Shown here: in pieces, positions 57,169-64,000 of the stretch | Position numbering within the stretch: the stretch's first letter is position 1 | Layout: each line of letters opens with the position of its first letter | NCBI RefSeq assembly: GCF_001463905.1 | Contig: NZ_BBWR01000003.1 | Coordinates: 124,001-188,000 of the forward strand | Origin: Aureimonas frigidaquae | GTDB taxonomy: Bacteria > Pseudomonadota > Alphaproteobacteria > Rhizobiales > Rhizobiaceae | Length of the DNA stretch: 64,000 bases | Direction of reading: 5' to 3' | Program-made: the position numbers and the translations under genes | Notes under the pieces: model-generated | Databases searched by the model: none | Seen by the model: only the letters and a program-made list of their open reading frames with translations | Told to the model about the DNA's origin: nothing

Positions 57169-58014
57169 TTACTGGGCGCCCGCGGTCCAGGCTGCGACGG
57201 TGTCGGTGTTGGCGTCCACCCAGGCCTTTGCCGTCGTGGCGGGATCTCCGCCTTCCTCGTTTTCGAGCATCACCTTCTGCTCGGCATCGAGGCTGAGCTT
57301 GAAGTTCTTCAGGATGGCGTAGGCTTCCGGCATGTCCTCCTGCAGGCCCTTGCGCACCACGGTGTTGACCGATTCGGCGCCCCCGAAGGCACCCTTCGGA
57401 TCCTCCAGATATTTCAGGTCCCAGCGGCCGAACATCCAGTGCGGCGTCCAGGTGGTGACGACGATGTCTTCCTTGCGATCGATCGCGTCCTTCAGGGCCG
57501 CGGTCATCGTCGCGTCGGACCCTTCCACCAGCGTGATGTTGGACAGGTCGTAATCGGCGATCGCCTTTTCGGACGCCTGCATCAGGCCGGCGCCGGGATC
57601 GATGCCGATGACGCGGTTGTCCACCGACTCGCCCTCGTCCTTCAGTTCCTCGACCGAGGTGATCTGCGTATAGGCGGGGACGGCCCAGCCGATCTTGGCG
57701 CCTTCGACATTGGGGCCGAGAAGCTCGACCTGGTCCTTGAGTTCCTCGTAATAGGCCGCGTGCGTCACCGGCAGCCAGGCCGCCACCATGGCGTCGGCCT
57801 CGCCCGTCGCCACGGCCTGCCACATGGCCGCGGCGGGGAGCGGCGTCATGTTCACGGTGTAGCCTTCCTGTTCGAGGACGGTCTTCAGGATGTTGGTCGC
57901 AACCACGGCATCGGACCATTCGACATAGGCGAGGTCGACCGTCTTGGACTGGGCGTTCGCCGTCCCGGCAAGTGCTGCGGTGGCAAGCAGCGCAGCGGTC
58001 ATGACTCGGAGCAT
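57169..58014 (-). CDS. Glycine betaine/choline-type ABC transporter binding protein (ProX/OpuAC family)
   Basis: A 281-residue periplasmic protein with a signal peptide (MLRVMTAALLATAALAGTANAQ) and the OpuAC fold: VDLAYVEWSDAVVATNILKTVLEQEGYTV, MWQAVATGEADAMVAAWLPVTHAAYYEEL (the aromatic-box region), NNRVIGIDPGAGLM-like text and WTPHWMFGRWDLKYLEDPKGAFGGAE. It binds quaternary ammonium compounds such as glycine betaine or choline. AAGGAAACAGAT precedes the ATG. Third gene of the operon ATPase-permease-binding protein. Confidence 0.93.
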   Translation of the reverse strand: MLRVMTAALLATAALAGTANAQSKTVDLAYVEWSDAVVATNILKTVLEQEGYTVNMTPLPAAAMWQAVATGEADAMVAAWLPVTHAAYYEELKDQVELLGPNVEGAKIGWAVPAYTQITSVEELKDEGESVDNRVIGIDPGAGLMQASEKAIADYDLSNITLVEGSDATMTAALKDAIDRKEDIVVTTWTPHWMFGRWDLKYLEDPKGAFGGAESVNTVVRKGLQEDMPEAYAILKNFKLSLDAEQKVMLENEEGGDPATTAKAWVDANTDTVAAWTAGAQ

Positions 58015-58054
58015 ATCTGTTTCCTTCTGGGTTGTGGTTGGTGGTGGAGTGGGC

Positions 58055-58897
58055 TCAGCTCGGCCGGGCCTTCTGGGCCATGGCCTGGGTGATGCGGTCG
58101 AGGACCACGGCGACGATCACGATGGCGATGCCGGCCTGGAAGCCGGAGCCGGCATCGAGGCGCTGGATGGAGCGCCAGACCTCTCGGCCCAGACCCCCGG
58201 CCCCGATCATCGAGGCGATGACGACCATCGAGAGGGACAGCATGATCGTCTGGTTGATGCCGGCCATGATGGTCGGCAGGGCCAGCGGCAGCTGGACCTT
58301 GAAGAGCTTCTGCATCGTCGTCGTGCCGAAGGCGTCCGATGCCTCGACGAGTTCACGCGGGACCGACAGGATGCCCAGCGCCGTCAGCCGGATCACCGGC
58401 GGCATGGAAAAGACGATCGTGGCGAAGACGGCCGAGACCGAGCCCAGCCCGAAGAAGGGAATGGCGGGGATCAGATAGACGAAGCTCGGCATGGTCTGCA
58501 TCATGTCGAGGCCCGGCCCGACACCGCGCCACACCCGCTTGCTCAGGGCGCAGAGAATGCCGATCGGGATGCCGATGGACAGGGCGGCCGCCGTCGCCAG
58601 GATGACGAGGACCAGCGTCTCCATGGTCGGGCCCCACAGGCGCAGGTTCCAGAGGAACAGGAAACCCACCGCCGACAGGATGGCGACCCTGCGCCCCGCC
58701 AGCCACCAGGCCAGGAGCGCGATGGCGATGATCACCACCGGGGGCGGCAGCGCGGTCAGGAACTCCGTCCCCGTCTCGATCCAGCCGCGCACGACGCGAC
58801 TGGTGCTGCGCGTTACATCCGAAAAGTGGGCTGTGAGCCAGGAGAGGGCGTTGTCGCTGTATCGGTCGAGGGGGAATTTGGGAACTGTCCAGTCCAC
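58055..58897 (-). CDS. Glycine betaine ABC transporter permease (ProW family)
   Basis: A 280-residue inner-membrane permease with about six or seven helices and the EAA loop EASDAFGTTTMQKLFKVQLPLALPTIMAGI. The N-terminus MDWTVPKFPLDRYSDNALSWLT is like ProW. Translation starts at GTG 58897, which lies inside the end of the ATPase gene; the 85-base overlap is large but the ProW-like first residues argue for it. The binding-protein gene follows after 40 bases. Confidence 0.93.
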   Translation of the reverse strand: MDWTVPKFPLDRYSDNALSWLTAHFSDVTRSTSRVVRGWIETGTEFLTALPPPVVIIAIALLAWWLAGRRVAILSAVGFLFLWNLRLWGPTMETLVLVILATAAALSIGIPIGILCALSKRVWRGVGPGLDMMQTMPSFVYLIPAIPFFGLGSVSAVFATIVFSMPPVIRLTALGILSVPRELVEASDAFGTTTMQKLFKVQLPLALPTIMAGINQTIMLSLSMVVIASMIGAGGLGREVWRSIQRLDAGSGFQAGIAIVIVAVVLDRITQAMAQKARPS

Positions 58898-60114
58898 GAT
58901 GCGTCTCCGCTCTCATCGGGGGTGTCGATCGCGCCGGCCGTGCCCGCCAGGGCCCGCAGCGCCATGGCTTGCGTCACGATGCCGACATAGCGGCCATCGT
59001 CGTCGACGATGGCGATGCCGCCAGGTTCGGAGGCGAGCCGCGGAAGGGCGGTCTTCAGGACGTCCGAGGCCTTGGCCGTCGCCACGCCCGACTGCATGAG
59101 CCGATCGATGGGGGCACCGTCGGACGAGCCTGCCAGCGCATCGCGCGTGATGCGGCCGACCGGCATGTTGCGATCGCAGGTGACGATGTAGATGTCCGTC
59201 TTCCGGTTGCCGAGCTGGGGGAACACATCCCGTGCGCTGGCACTGCGCAACAGGCCCGGCGGATCGCGCAGGGCCAAGCGCCCGAGCGTGATGACCGACG
59301 AGACGTCGATATTCTCGACGAAACGGCGGACATAATCGCCCTGCGGGTTGGTCAGGATTTCTTCCGGATAGCCCTGCTGCACGATCCGGCCGTCTTTCAT
59401 GAGCACGATCCGCCCGCCCAGATGGATGGCTTCGTCCAGATCGTGGCTGACAAAGACGATGGTCTTCTTCATCTTGCGCTGGAGCGCGACGAGCTCGTCC
59501 TGCATTTCCCGGCGGATCAGCGGATCCAGAGCAGAGAAGGCCTCGTCCATCAGGAGGATGTCGGCATCCACGGCCAGCGCGCGGGCAAGCCCGGCGCGCT
59601 GCTGCATGCCACCCGACAGCTGGCTCGGATACCGGCTGTCCCAGCCCTTCAGCCCGACCAGCTCGATCGCCGAAAGGGCACGGTTGCGGCGCTCGGTGCG
59701 TGAAACGCCCTGCACCTCCAGCCCGTATTCCACATTTTCGGCGATGGTGCGGTTGGGAAAGAGCGCGAAATGCTGGAACACCATGCCGAACTTGGCCCGG
59801 CGAAACTCCAGGAGATCGCGGTGGTTCAGCGTGGTGACCTCGGTCCCGTCCACCTTGATCGAGCCGCTCGTGGGATCGATCAGGCGGTTGATGCAGCGAA
59901 GCATGGTCGACTTGCCGGAACCGGACAGTCCCATGACGACCAGAATTTCGCCCTCATTGACGCTGAAGGAGACATTGTCGAGCCCGAGAACGGCTCCTGT
60001 TTCGTCATGGATCTCGTCCTTGCCCTTTCCGGACGTCAGGAGGGCGAGGCCCGTTGCGGCGTTGTCGCCGAACAGCTTGACGACATTCTCCACGCGAATG
60101 CGTTCGTTCGTCAT
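58813..60114 (-). CDS. Glycine betaine ABC transporter ATPase (ProV family)
   Basis: A 433-residue ATPase. It has the ProV N-terminal extension (ENVVKLFGDNAATGLALLTSGKGKDEIHDETG), Walker A VVMGLSGSGKSTMLRCINRLI, signature LSGGMQQRAGLARAL, Walker B DILLMDEAFSALDP, and two CBS-like repeats in about 280-400 (DRNMPVGRITRDAL, GGIAIVDDDGRYVGIVTQAMAL), which sense ionic strength in OpuA/ProV. The last 35 residues are a Thr/Ser/Pro tail read out of the start of the permease gene. CGGAG precedes the ATG 60114. Confidence 0.94.
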   Translation of the reverse strand: MTNERIRVENVVKLFGDNAATGLALLTSGKGKDEIHDETGAVLGLDNVSFSVNEGEILVVMGLSGSGKSTMLRCINRLIDPTSGSIKVDGTEVTTLNHRDLLEFRRAKFGMVFQHFALFPNRTIAENVEYGLEVQGVSRTERRNRALSAIELVGLKGWDSRYPSQLSGGMQQRAGLARALAVDADILLMDEAFSALDPLIRREMQDELVALQRKMKKTIVFVSHDLDEAIHLGGRIVLMKDGRIVQQGYPEEILTNPQGDYVRRFVENIDVSSVITLGRLALRDPPGLLRSASARDVFPQLGNRKTDIYIVTCDRNMPVGRITRDALAGSSDGAPIDRLMQSGVATAKASDVLKTALPRLASEPGGIAIVDDDGRYVGIVTQAMALRALAGTAGAIDTPDESGDASWTGQFPNSPSTDTATTPSPGSQPTFRM

Positions 60115-60292
60115 CGATGCTCCGTCGTTGCCGAAGTGCCCCGCCAGCAAGCGCTGCACCTTCGGTTGCAAGGGGGATCGTGACGGGAAGCCTACCCGTT
60201 GACGATGCCAGAACGGACACGGATAGGTATAAACCCGACAGAGGATAGATCAGCGCATCATCTGTCGCGCACTGATCGGGTAGACCCTTTCG

Positions 60293-61339
60293 CTACTGCA
60301 CAAAAACCGGATAGTCAACCGGCTCAGCTTTGTGCAACGTGCCTCTTTCCGCGGCGCGAATATCTCTTGGTGCAATGCCGAAGAAGAGGCGGAACTGTCG
60401 TGCGAAATGCGCGCCGTCGCAAAAACCTGCTTCGACGGCAATCTCCGTGACGCTCTTCTTCGTGGTTTCCAGAAGGCGCCGCGCATAGCGCAGGCGCAAT
60501 TGCCGATAGGCCTGGGCCGGGCTGATCGACAGGGTTTCGTGGAACAGGCGTTCGAGCTGGCGTGTGGACAGGCCAAGGCGCGTGGCGATGGCTTCGACCG
60601 ACAGCGGCTGCGCCACATGCTGATCCATCAGCAGCAGCGCCCGCCGGACACGATCGTCGGCCACCGCGATGCCGCCGGAATGCGGCTGCGCATCACTCCC
60701 GGCCCGCGCATTCTGAAGCTGCAGGACGTGGAGGCCCTTCTGCGCCGCCTGCGGCCCGATATGCCGCTCGATCAGCCAGGCAGCAAGATCGGCGACGCCG
60801 CTGCCGCCGGCGCAGGTGATGCGGTCGCCATCCTCGATGAAGAGGCGGTCGGCATCGGGCACCTGATCGGGAAACTCGGCTTCGAAATCGGCGAAATGGT
60901 ACCAGGACACGCAGGTCCGGCGGCCTTTCATGAGACCGGCGCGCGACAGGATGAAGGAGCCGGTGCAGACGCCCACGAGCGGCACGCCGGCCGCGGCCGC
61001 AGTGCGCAGATAGGCGATGGCGGCGTCGTCCAGCTGCTCGCCGGCGTGAAGAAGCCCGCCGACGACGACGATATAGTCGAAATGCGTCGGGTCGGTCAGC
61101 GGCGCGCTGCGCAGGATGCTGACGCCGCAGCTCGACCGGATCGGCTCGGGACGCGCGGCCATGATCTGCCAGGTGCAGCGGACCTGGCGCGAACGGTCCC
61201 CTTCGTCACCGGCCAGCCGCAGGACATCGAGGAACAGCGAGAGGGCCGACAGGGTGAAGTTGTTGGCGGCAAGGAAACCGACGCGCAAGGCCGGGCGCTC
61301 GATGAACCGCTTCGTATGCATCGTGATCTGAGATGCCAT
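60293..61339 (-). CDS. GlxA/GbdR-type AraC-family regulator
   Basis: A 348-residue regulator: a DJ-1/PfpI-like N-terminal domain (ALRVGFLAANNFTLSALSLFLDVLRLAGD...IVVVGGLLHAG...VPLVGVCTGSFILSRAGL, about 16-215) and a C-terminal AraC HTH pair (PLSVEAIATRLGLSTRQLERLFHETLSISPAQAYRQLRLRYARRLL...VTEIAVEAGFCDGAHFARQFRLFFGIAPRDIR). GbdR of Pseudomonas, with the same layout, activates choline and betaine catabolism. Its location just upstream of the proVWX-type operon, in the same orientation, suggests it controls betaine uptake. The specific ligand is inferred. Confidence 0.88.
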   Translation of the reverse strand: MASQITMHTKRFIERPALRVGFLAANNFTLSALSLFLDVLRLAGDEGDRSRQVRCTWQIMAARPEPIRSSCGVSILRSAPLTDPTHFDYIVVVGGLLHAGEQLDDAAIAYLRTAAAAGVPLVGVCTGSFILSRAGLMKGRRTCVSWYHFADFEAEFPDQVPDADRLFIEDGDRITCAGGSGVADLAAWLIERHIGPQAAQKGLHVLQLQNARAGSDAQPHSGGIAVADDRVRRALLLMDQHVAQPLSVEAIATRLGLSTRQLERLFHETLSISPAQAYRQLRLRYARRLLETTKKSVTEIAVEAGFCDGAHFARQFRLFFGIAPRDIRAAERGTLHKAEPVDYPVFVQ

Positions 61340-61440
61340 GGCCCGACCCTCTCGTGTGCGATGCCGACGAGACGATCATGACGCGTGTTCCGACCGATGA
61401 CCAGTCCGGAATCGTTACAAGAACGGCGTGGCCTGGCGGA

Positions 61441-62502
61441 TCAGGCGGCGCTGCGCCCCGGCGCCGCGCCGAGGTTCCAGACGACAGGCGGGATCGTCAG
61501 GAGATTGGCGCGGAACTCGGCGGTGCATTCGTCCCAGGAAAAGGACTCCGCATGGGCCCGGCAGGCCGCCCGGTCGATGTGGAGCGCCGCCAGCGCCGCT
61601 GTGCGCAGATCTTCCGACAAAACGGCCACGGGCGCATCGCCCACAATGTCGGCAGGGCCGGCCACCGGCAGCGCCGCGACGGGCGTGCCGCAGGCGAGCG
61701 ATTCCAGGACGACGAGGCCGAACGTCTCGAAGCGGGAGGGGAAGACGAAGACGTCCGCCGCCGAGAAGTGCCGGGCCAGATCGTGCCCGGTACGGTAGCC
61801 GGTGAAGTGCACGCCGGGGTAGCGCGCCTTGAGCTGCGGCAATTGCGGCCCATCGCCCACCACGAGCTTGGAGCCCGGCAGGTCGAGGTCGAGGAAAGCC
61901 TCGATGTTCTTTTCGGCCGAGACGCGCCCGAGATACAGAAAGATGGGGCGCGGCAGGTTCAGAAAGTCCTTGTCGAAGGCCGGATCTTCGCGGCAGGGGG
62001 TGAAAGCGGCCAGGTCGACGGCCCGTCCCCAGCGCGTCATGTTGCGAAAGCCCCGCTCCGCGAGCTGCCGCTCCAGGGTCGGCGTCTGGACCATCAGCGC
62101 ATTGCCGGCATTGTGAAAGCGCCGCTGCAGCGCATAGGCCAGATTGACCCCGTGGCCGATCCGCTTCTCGATATAGTCGCCGAAGCGCGTGTGGAAGGAG
62201 GTGGTGAAGGGGAGCCCGCGGCGCAGGCAATAGCGGCGCGTGGCAAGGCCGATCGTTCCCTCGACCGGGATGTGGATCGCATCGGGGCGAAAGGCCTCGA
62301 TCATGCCGGCAAGCCGCCGGCCCGGCATGACGGCCAGGCGCACCTCTGAATAGCCGGGCGCCGGGACCGTCGGGAACATGGATGGCTCGACCACCATGAC
62401 CTCGTCGCCGCCCGCCCGCAGCAGTGACGCCGTCATATCCAGGACACGGACGACGCCGTTGATCTGTGGATGCCAAGCATCGGTGGAAATGAGAATGCGC
62501 AT
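61441..62502 (-). CDS. Glycosyltransferase family 4, SqdX/glycolipid synthase-like
   Basis: A 353-residue GT-B enzyme. RILISTDAWHPQINGVVRVLDMTASLL at the start and FVFPSRFETFGLVVLESLACGTPVAA at about 255-280 (the E-x7-E donor motif) mark GT4. SFHTRFGDYIEKRIG is a feature of the SqdX and alphaproteobacterial glucosyl/glucuronosyl-diacylglycerol synthase branch. GGGAGAATTAGGGG precedes the ATG. It is divergent from sqdB, 95 bases away, so it probably transfers sulfoquinovose, or glucose/glucuronate, to diacylglycerol at the membrane face. The choice among these is not decided by sequence. Confidence 0.85.
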   Translation of the reverse strand: MRILISTDAWHPQINGVVRVLDMTASLLRAGGDEVMVVEPSMFPTVPAPGYSEVRLAVMPGRRLAGMIEAFRPDAIHIPVEGTIGLATRRYCLRRGLPFTTSFHTRFGDYIEKRIGHGVNLAYALQRRFHNAGNALMVQTPTLERQLAERGFRNMTRWGRAVDLAAFTPCREDPAFDKDFLNLPRPIFLYLGRVSAEKNIEAFLDLDLPGSKLVVGDGPQLPQLKARYPGVHFTGYRTGHDLARHFSAADVFVFPSRFETFGLVVLESLACGTPVAALPVAGPADIVGDAPVAVLSEDLRTAALAALHIDRAACRAHAESFSWDECTAEFRANLLTIPPVVWNLGAAPGRSAA

Positions 62503-62597
62503 CCCCTAATTCTCCCCTCGCGAGATGGATTTGTCGCGACAGACAAGAATGCTAAATCACGGTTGCGTATAGATAGCGTGACGGAGTCGCTAGCCCT

Positions 62598-63776
62598 ATG
62601 AAAATCATTGTACTCGGAGGCGACGGCTTCTGCGGCTGGGCCACCAGCCTGCACTTGTCGGCGGAAGGCCACGATGTTCTGATCGTGGACAATTTCGCAA
62701 GGCGCCGCACCGACGAGGAACTCGGCGTCAAGAGCCTCACCCCGATCCGCTCCATGGAGGAGCGGCTGGCGGCGTGGCGCGAAACACGCAACACGCCCAT
62801 CGAATTCGTCGAACTGGACGTTGCACGCGACTATGAGCGGCTCGAGGCGCTCTTTGCCAGCGTGCAACCGGACGTGATCGTGCATTTTGCCGAGCAGCGC
62901 GCCGCGCCCTATTCCATGAAGTCGCCAGGCCACAAGCGCTATACGGTCGACAACAATGTCAACGCCACCCATGCCGTGCTGTGCGCCATGGTGGAGGCGG
63001 CGCCGGATGCCCATCTGGTGCATCTGGGCACGATGGGCGTGTATGGCTACGGCAAGACCAAGGGAATGACCATTCCCGAAGGCTATATCGACGCGACATT
63101 GCGCTCCCATGGCGCCCATGCCGATGTGGAGATCCTCTACCCGGTCGATCCGGGCTCGATCTACCACATGACCAAGACGCTCGATCAGCTGCTCTTCATG
63201 TATTACGCCAAGAATGACGGGCTGAAGATCACCGATCTGCACCAGGGGATCGTCTGGGGTACGACGACCCCGCAGACCGAGCTGGACGACCGGCTCGTCA
63301 ACCGCTTCGACTATGACGGCGATTACGGGACGGTGCTGAACCGCTTCCTGATGCAGGCGGCCATCGGCCATCCGCTGACCGTCCACGGCTCCGGCGGCCA
63401 GACGCGCGCCTTCATCCATATCCGCGATACGGTCCGCTGCATCGCGCTGGCCGCTGCCGCGGCGCCGGAGCGCGGCGATCGCGTGCGGATCATGAACCAG
63501 ATGACGGAAACCCACCGTATCCGGGATCTGGCGGAGATGATTTCGGGGCTGACGGGCGTGCCGGTCGAGCTGCGGGACAATCCGCGCAAGGAAATGGCCG
63601 AGAACGACCTCGTCGTCGCCAATGATACGCTCTTGAAGCTCGGCCTGGAGCCGACCCGCCTGTCGGAAGGGCTCCTGTCGGAAGTGGTCGATATCGCCGC
63701 GCGGCATCGCGATCGTTGCGACGAAAGCCGGATCGTCTGTTCCAGCCTCTGGGTTCGGCCGCAGGCGGCCGAATAG
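62598..63776 (+). CDS. sqdB: UDP-sulfoquinovose synthase-like NAD-dependent epimerase
   Basis: A 392-residue extended SDR. The N-terminal IVLGGDGFCGWATSLHLSAEGHDV (GGDG-x-CGW, residues 7-14) is characteristic of SqdB/SQD1, which makes UDP-sulfoquinovose from UDP-glucose and sulfite. The catalytic region VDPGSIYHMTKTLDQLL carries Y-x3-K, and HFAEQRAAPYSMKS and TRFDYDGDYGTVLNRFLMQAA-like segments match the family. GGAG stands about 13 bases before the ATG. Paired with a divergent GT4, it implies sulfolipid (SQDG) synthesis, useful as phosphate-free membrane lipid. Confidence 0.93.
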   Translation: MKIIVLGGDGFCGWATSLHLSAEGHDVLIVDNFARRRTDEELGVKSLTPIRSMEERLAAWRETRNTPIEFVELDVARDYERLEALFASVQPDVIVHFAEQRAAPYSMKSPGHKRYTVDNNVNATHAVLCAMVEAAPDAHLVHLGTMGVYGYGKTKGMTIPEGYIDATLRSHGAHADVEILYPVDPGSIYHMTKTLDQLLFMYYAKNDGLKITDLHQGIVWGTTTPQTELDDRLVNRFDYDGDYGTVLNRFLMQAAIGHPLTVHGSGGQTRAFIHIRDTVRCIALAAAAAPERGDRVRIMNQMTETHRIRDLAEMISGLTGVPVELRDNPRKEMAENDLVVANDTLLKLGLEPTRLSEGLLSEVVDIAARHRDRCDESRIVCSSLWVRPQAAE

Positions 63777-63796
63777 GGACGGGGCCCCTCCTTGCG

Positions 63797-63824
63797 AAAA
63801 TGGGCGCCGGCCATGGCCGGCGCC
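63797..63824 (-). terminator. Palindromic hairpin between sqdB and ABM-domain gene
   Basis: GGCGCCGGCC-AT-GGCCGGCGCC (63803-63824) is a perfect 22-base palindrome followed on the minus strand by CATTTTCG. It lies 8 bases after the stop of the minus-strand gene and 27 bases after sqdB, so it may terminate both convergent transcripts. The T-run is short. Confidence 0.55.
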
Positions 63825-63831
63825 GATGAGT

Positions 63832-64000
63832 TCAGGCTGCGTCGCGCTTACGCTCGACGGTCTGGATCACCTCGAAGCCTTCGAATTCGGGGTGGCCGAT
63901 ATAAAGCGGCTTCGACCGCGGGGCGGACTGATGCGCCGCGCGGAAGGCCTCGGACCTGGTCCAGTTCTCGAAATCGGCCCGGCTCTCCCAGATCGTATGG
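63832..64000 (-). CDS. Antibiotic biosynthesis monooxygenase (ABM) domain protein, partial
   Basis: Only the C-terminal 55 residues are in the window; the 5' end lies beyond base 64000. They read HTIWESRADFENWTRSEAF, then RAAHQSAPRSKPLYIGHPEF, then EGFEVIQTVERKRDAA. The W-E-S-x-x-DFxxWTRSEAFRxAH pattern belongs to the ABM/heme-degrading monooxygenase fold (HmoA/IsdG-like superfamily). Relatives in rhizobia are annotated as antibiotic biosynthesis monooxygenases with unproved substrates. It converges with sqdB. Confidence 0.8.
   Translation of the reverse strand, partial: HTIWESRADFENWTRSEAFRAAHQSAPRSKPLYIGHPEFEGFEVIQTVERKRDAA

Overview
The window is about 64 kb of GC-rich (roughly two-thirds G+C), densely coding chromosome from an alphaproteobacterium of the order Hyphomicrobiales (Rhizobiales). 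The order call rests on several gene families typical of that group (BcsN-type cellulose gene, DUF1402, short DUF1127 protein, FYDLN acidic protein, class II EPSP synthase) and on a GAAC-N7-GAAC LexA box in front of imuA. The exact genus cannot be read from the sequence; a relative of Aurantimonadaceae or Rhizobiaceae is only a guess. No phage, insertion sequence or CRISPR array is visible.

Region 1 (1-7.9 kb) is a catabolic island. It holds a ribose-type ABC importer in which two ATPase domains and a permease are fused in one protein, a second permease cut by the window edge, a periplasmic binding protein, a divergent FadR/NanR-type regulator, a RuBisCO-like protein, a D-apionate-oxidoisomerase-like dehydrogenase and a TIM-barrel isomerase. 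The 11-base element TGGTATAATGA stands in front of both the transporter and the enzyme genes and is the best candidate operator or promoter. The expected sugar-acid kinase is not in the window. This is the part most likely to hold an incompletely described pathway.

Region 2 (7.9-17.6 kb) holds leuD-leuB (leucine synthesis), a CitE-like lyase with a DUF1737 partner, a small zinc peptidase, and the LexA-controlled mutagenesis cassette imuA-imuB-dnaE2.

Region 3 (17.6-25.3 kb) is a complete three-gene type I secretion system (TolC-like, ABC, HlyD) without a visible substrate, then a MarR regulator, a lone cobF and a cardiolipin synthase.

Region 4 (25.3-34.2 kb) is a cellulose operon on the minus strand, bcsN-bcsA-bcsB-bcsZ-TPR protein. 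Its synthase has a C-terminal PilZ (c-di-GMP) domain.

Region 5 (34.2-48.2 kb) is housekeeping: transaldolase, a DUF1402 protein, a PQQ-type sugar dehydrogenase, hslU, an orphan LuxR regulator, a low-molecular-weight phosphatase, coaA, histidine genes hisE-hisF-hisA-hisH-(DUF2628)-hisB, hslV, lhgO, tRNA-Ala(GGC) with a strong terminator, and the FYDLN acidic protein.

Region 6 (48.2-64 kb) starts with aroA-cmk-rpsA and its terminator. A 600-base stretch without a convincing gene follows, then a GNAT acetyltransferase, UDP-galactopyranose mutase with an unknown glycan gene, a ribonuclease D, a DUF1127 protein, a proXWV-type betaine importer with a GbdR/GlxA-like regulator, and a divergent glycosyltransferase/sqdB pair for sulfolipid-type glycolipids. 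The window ends in a partial ABM-domain monooxygenase.
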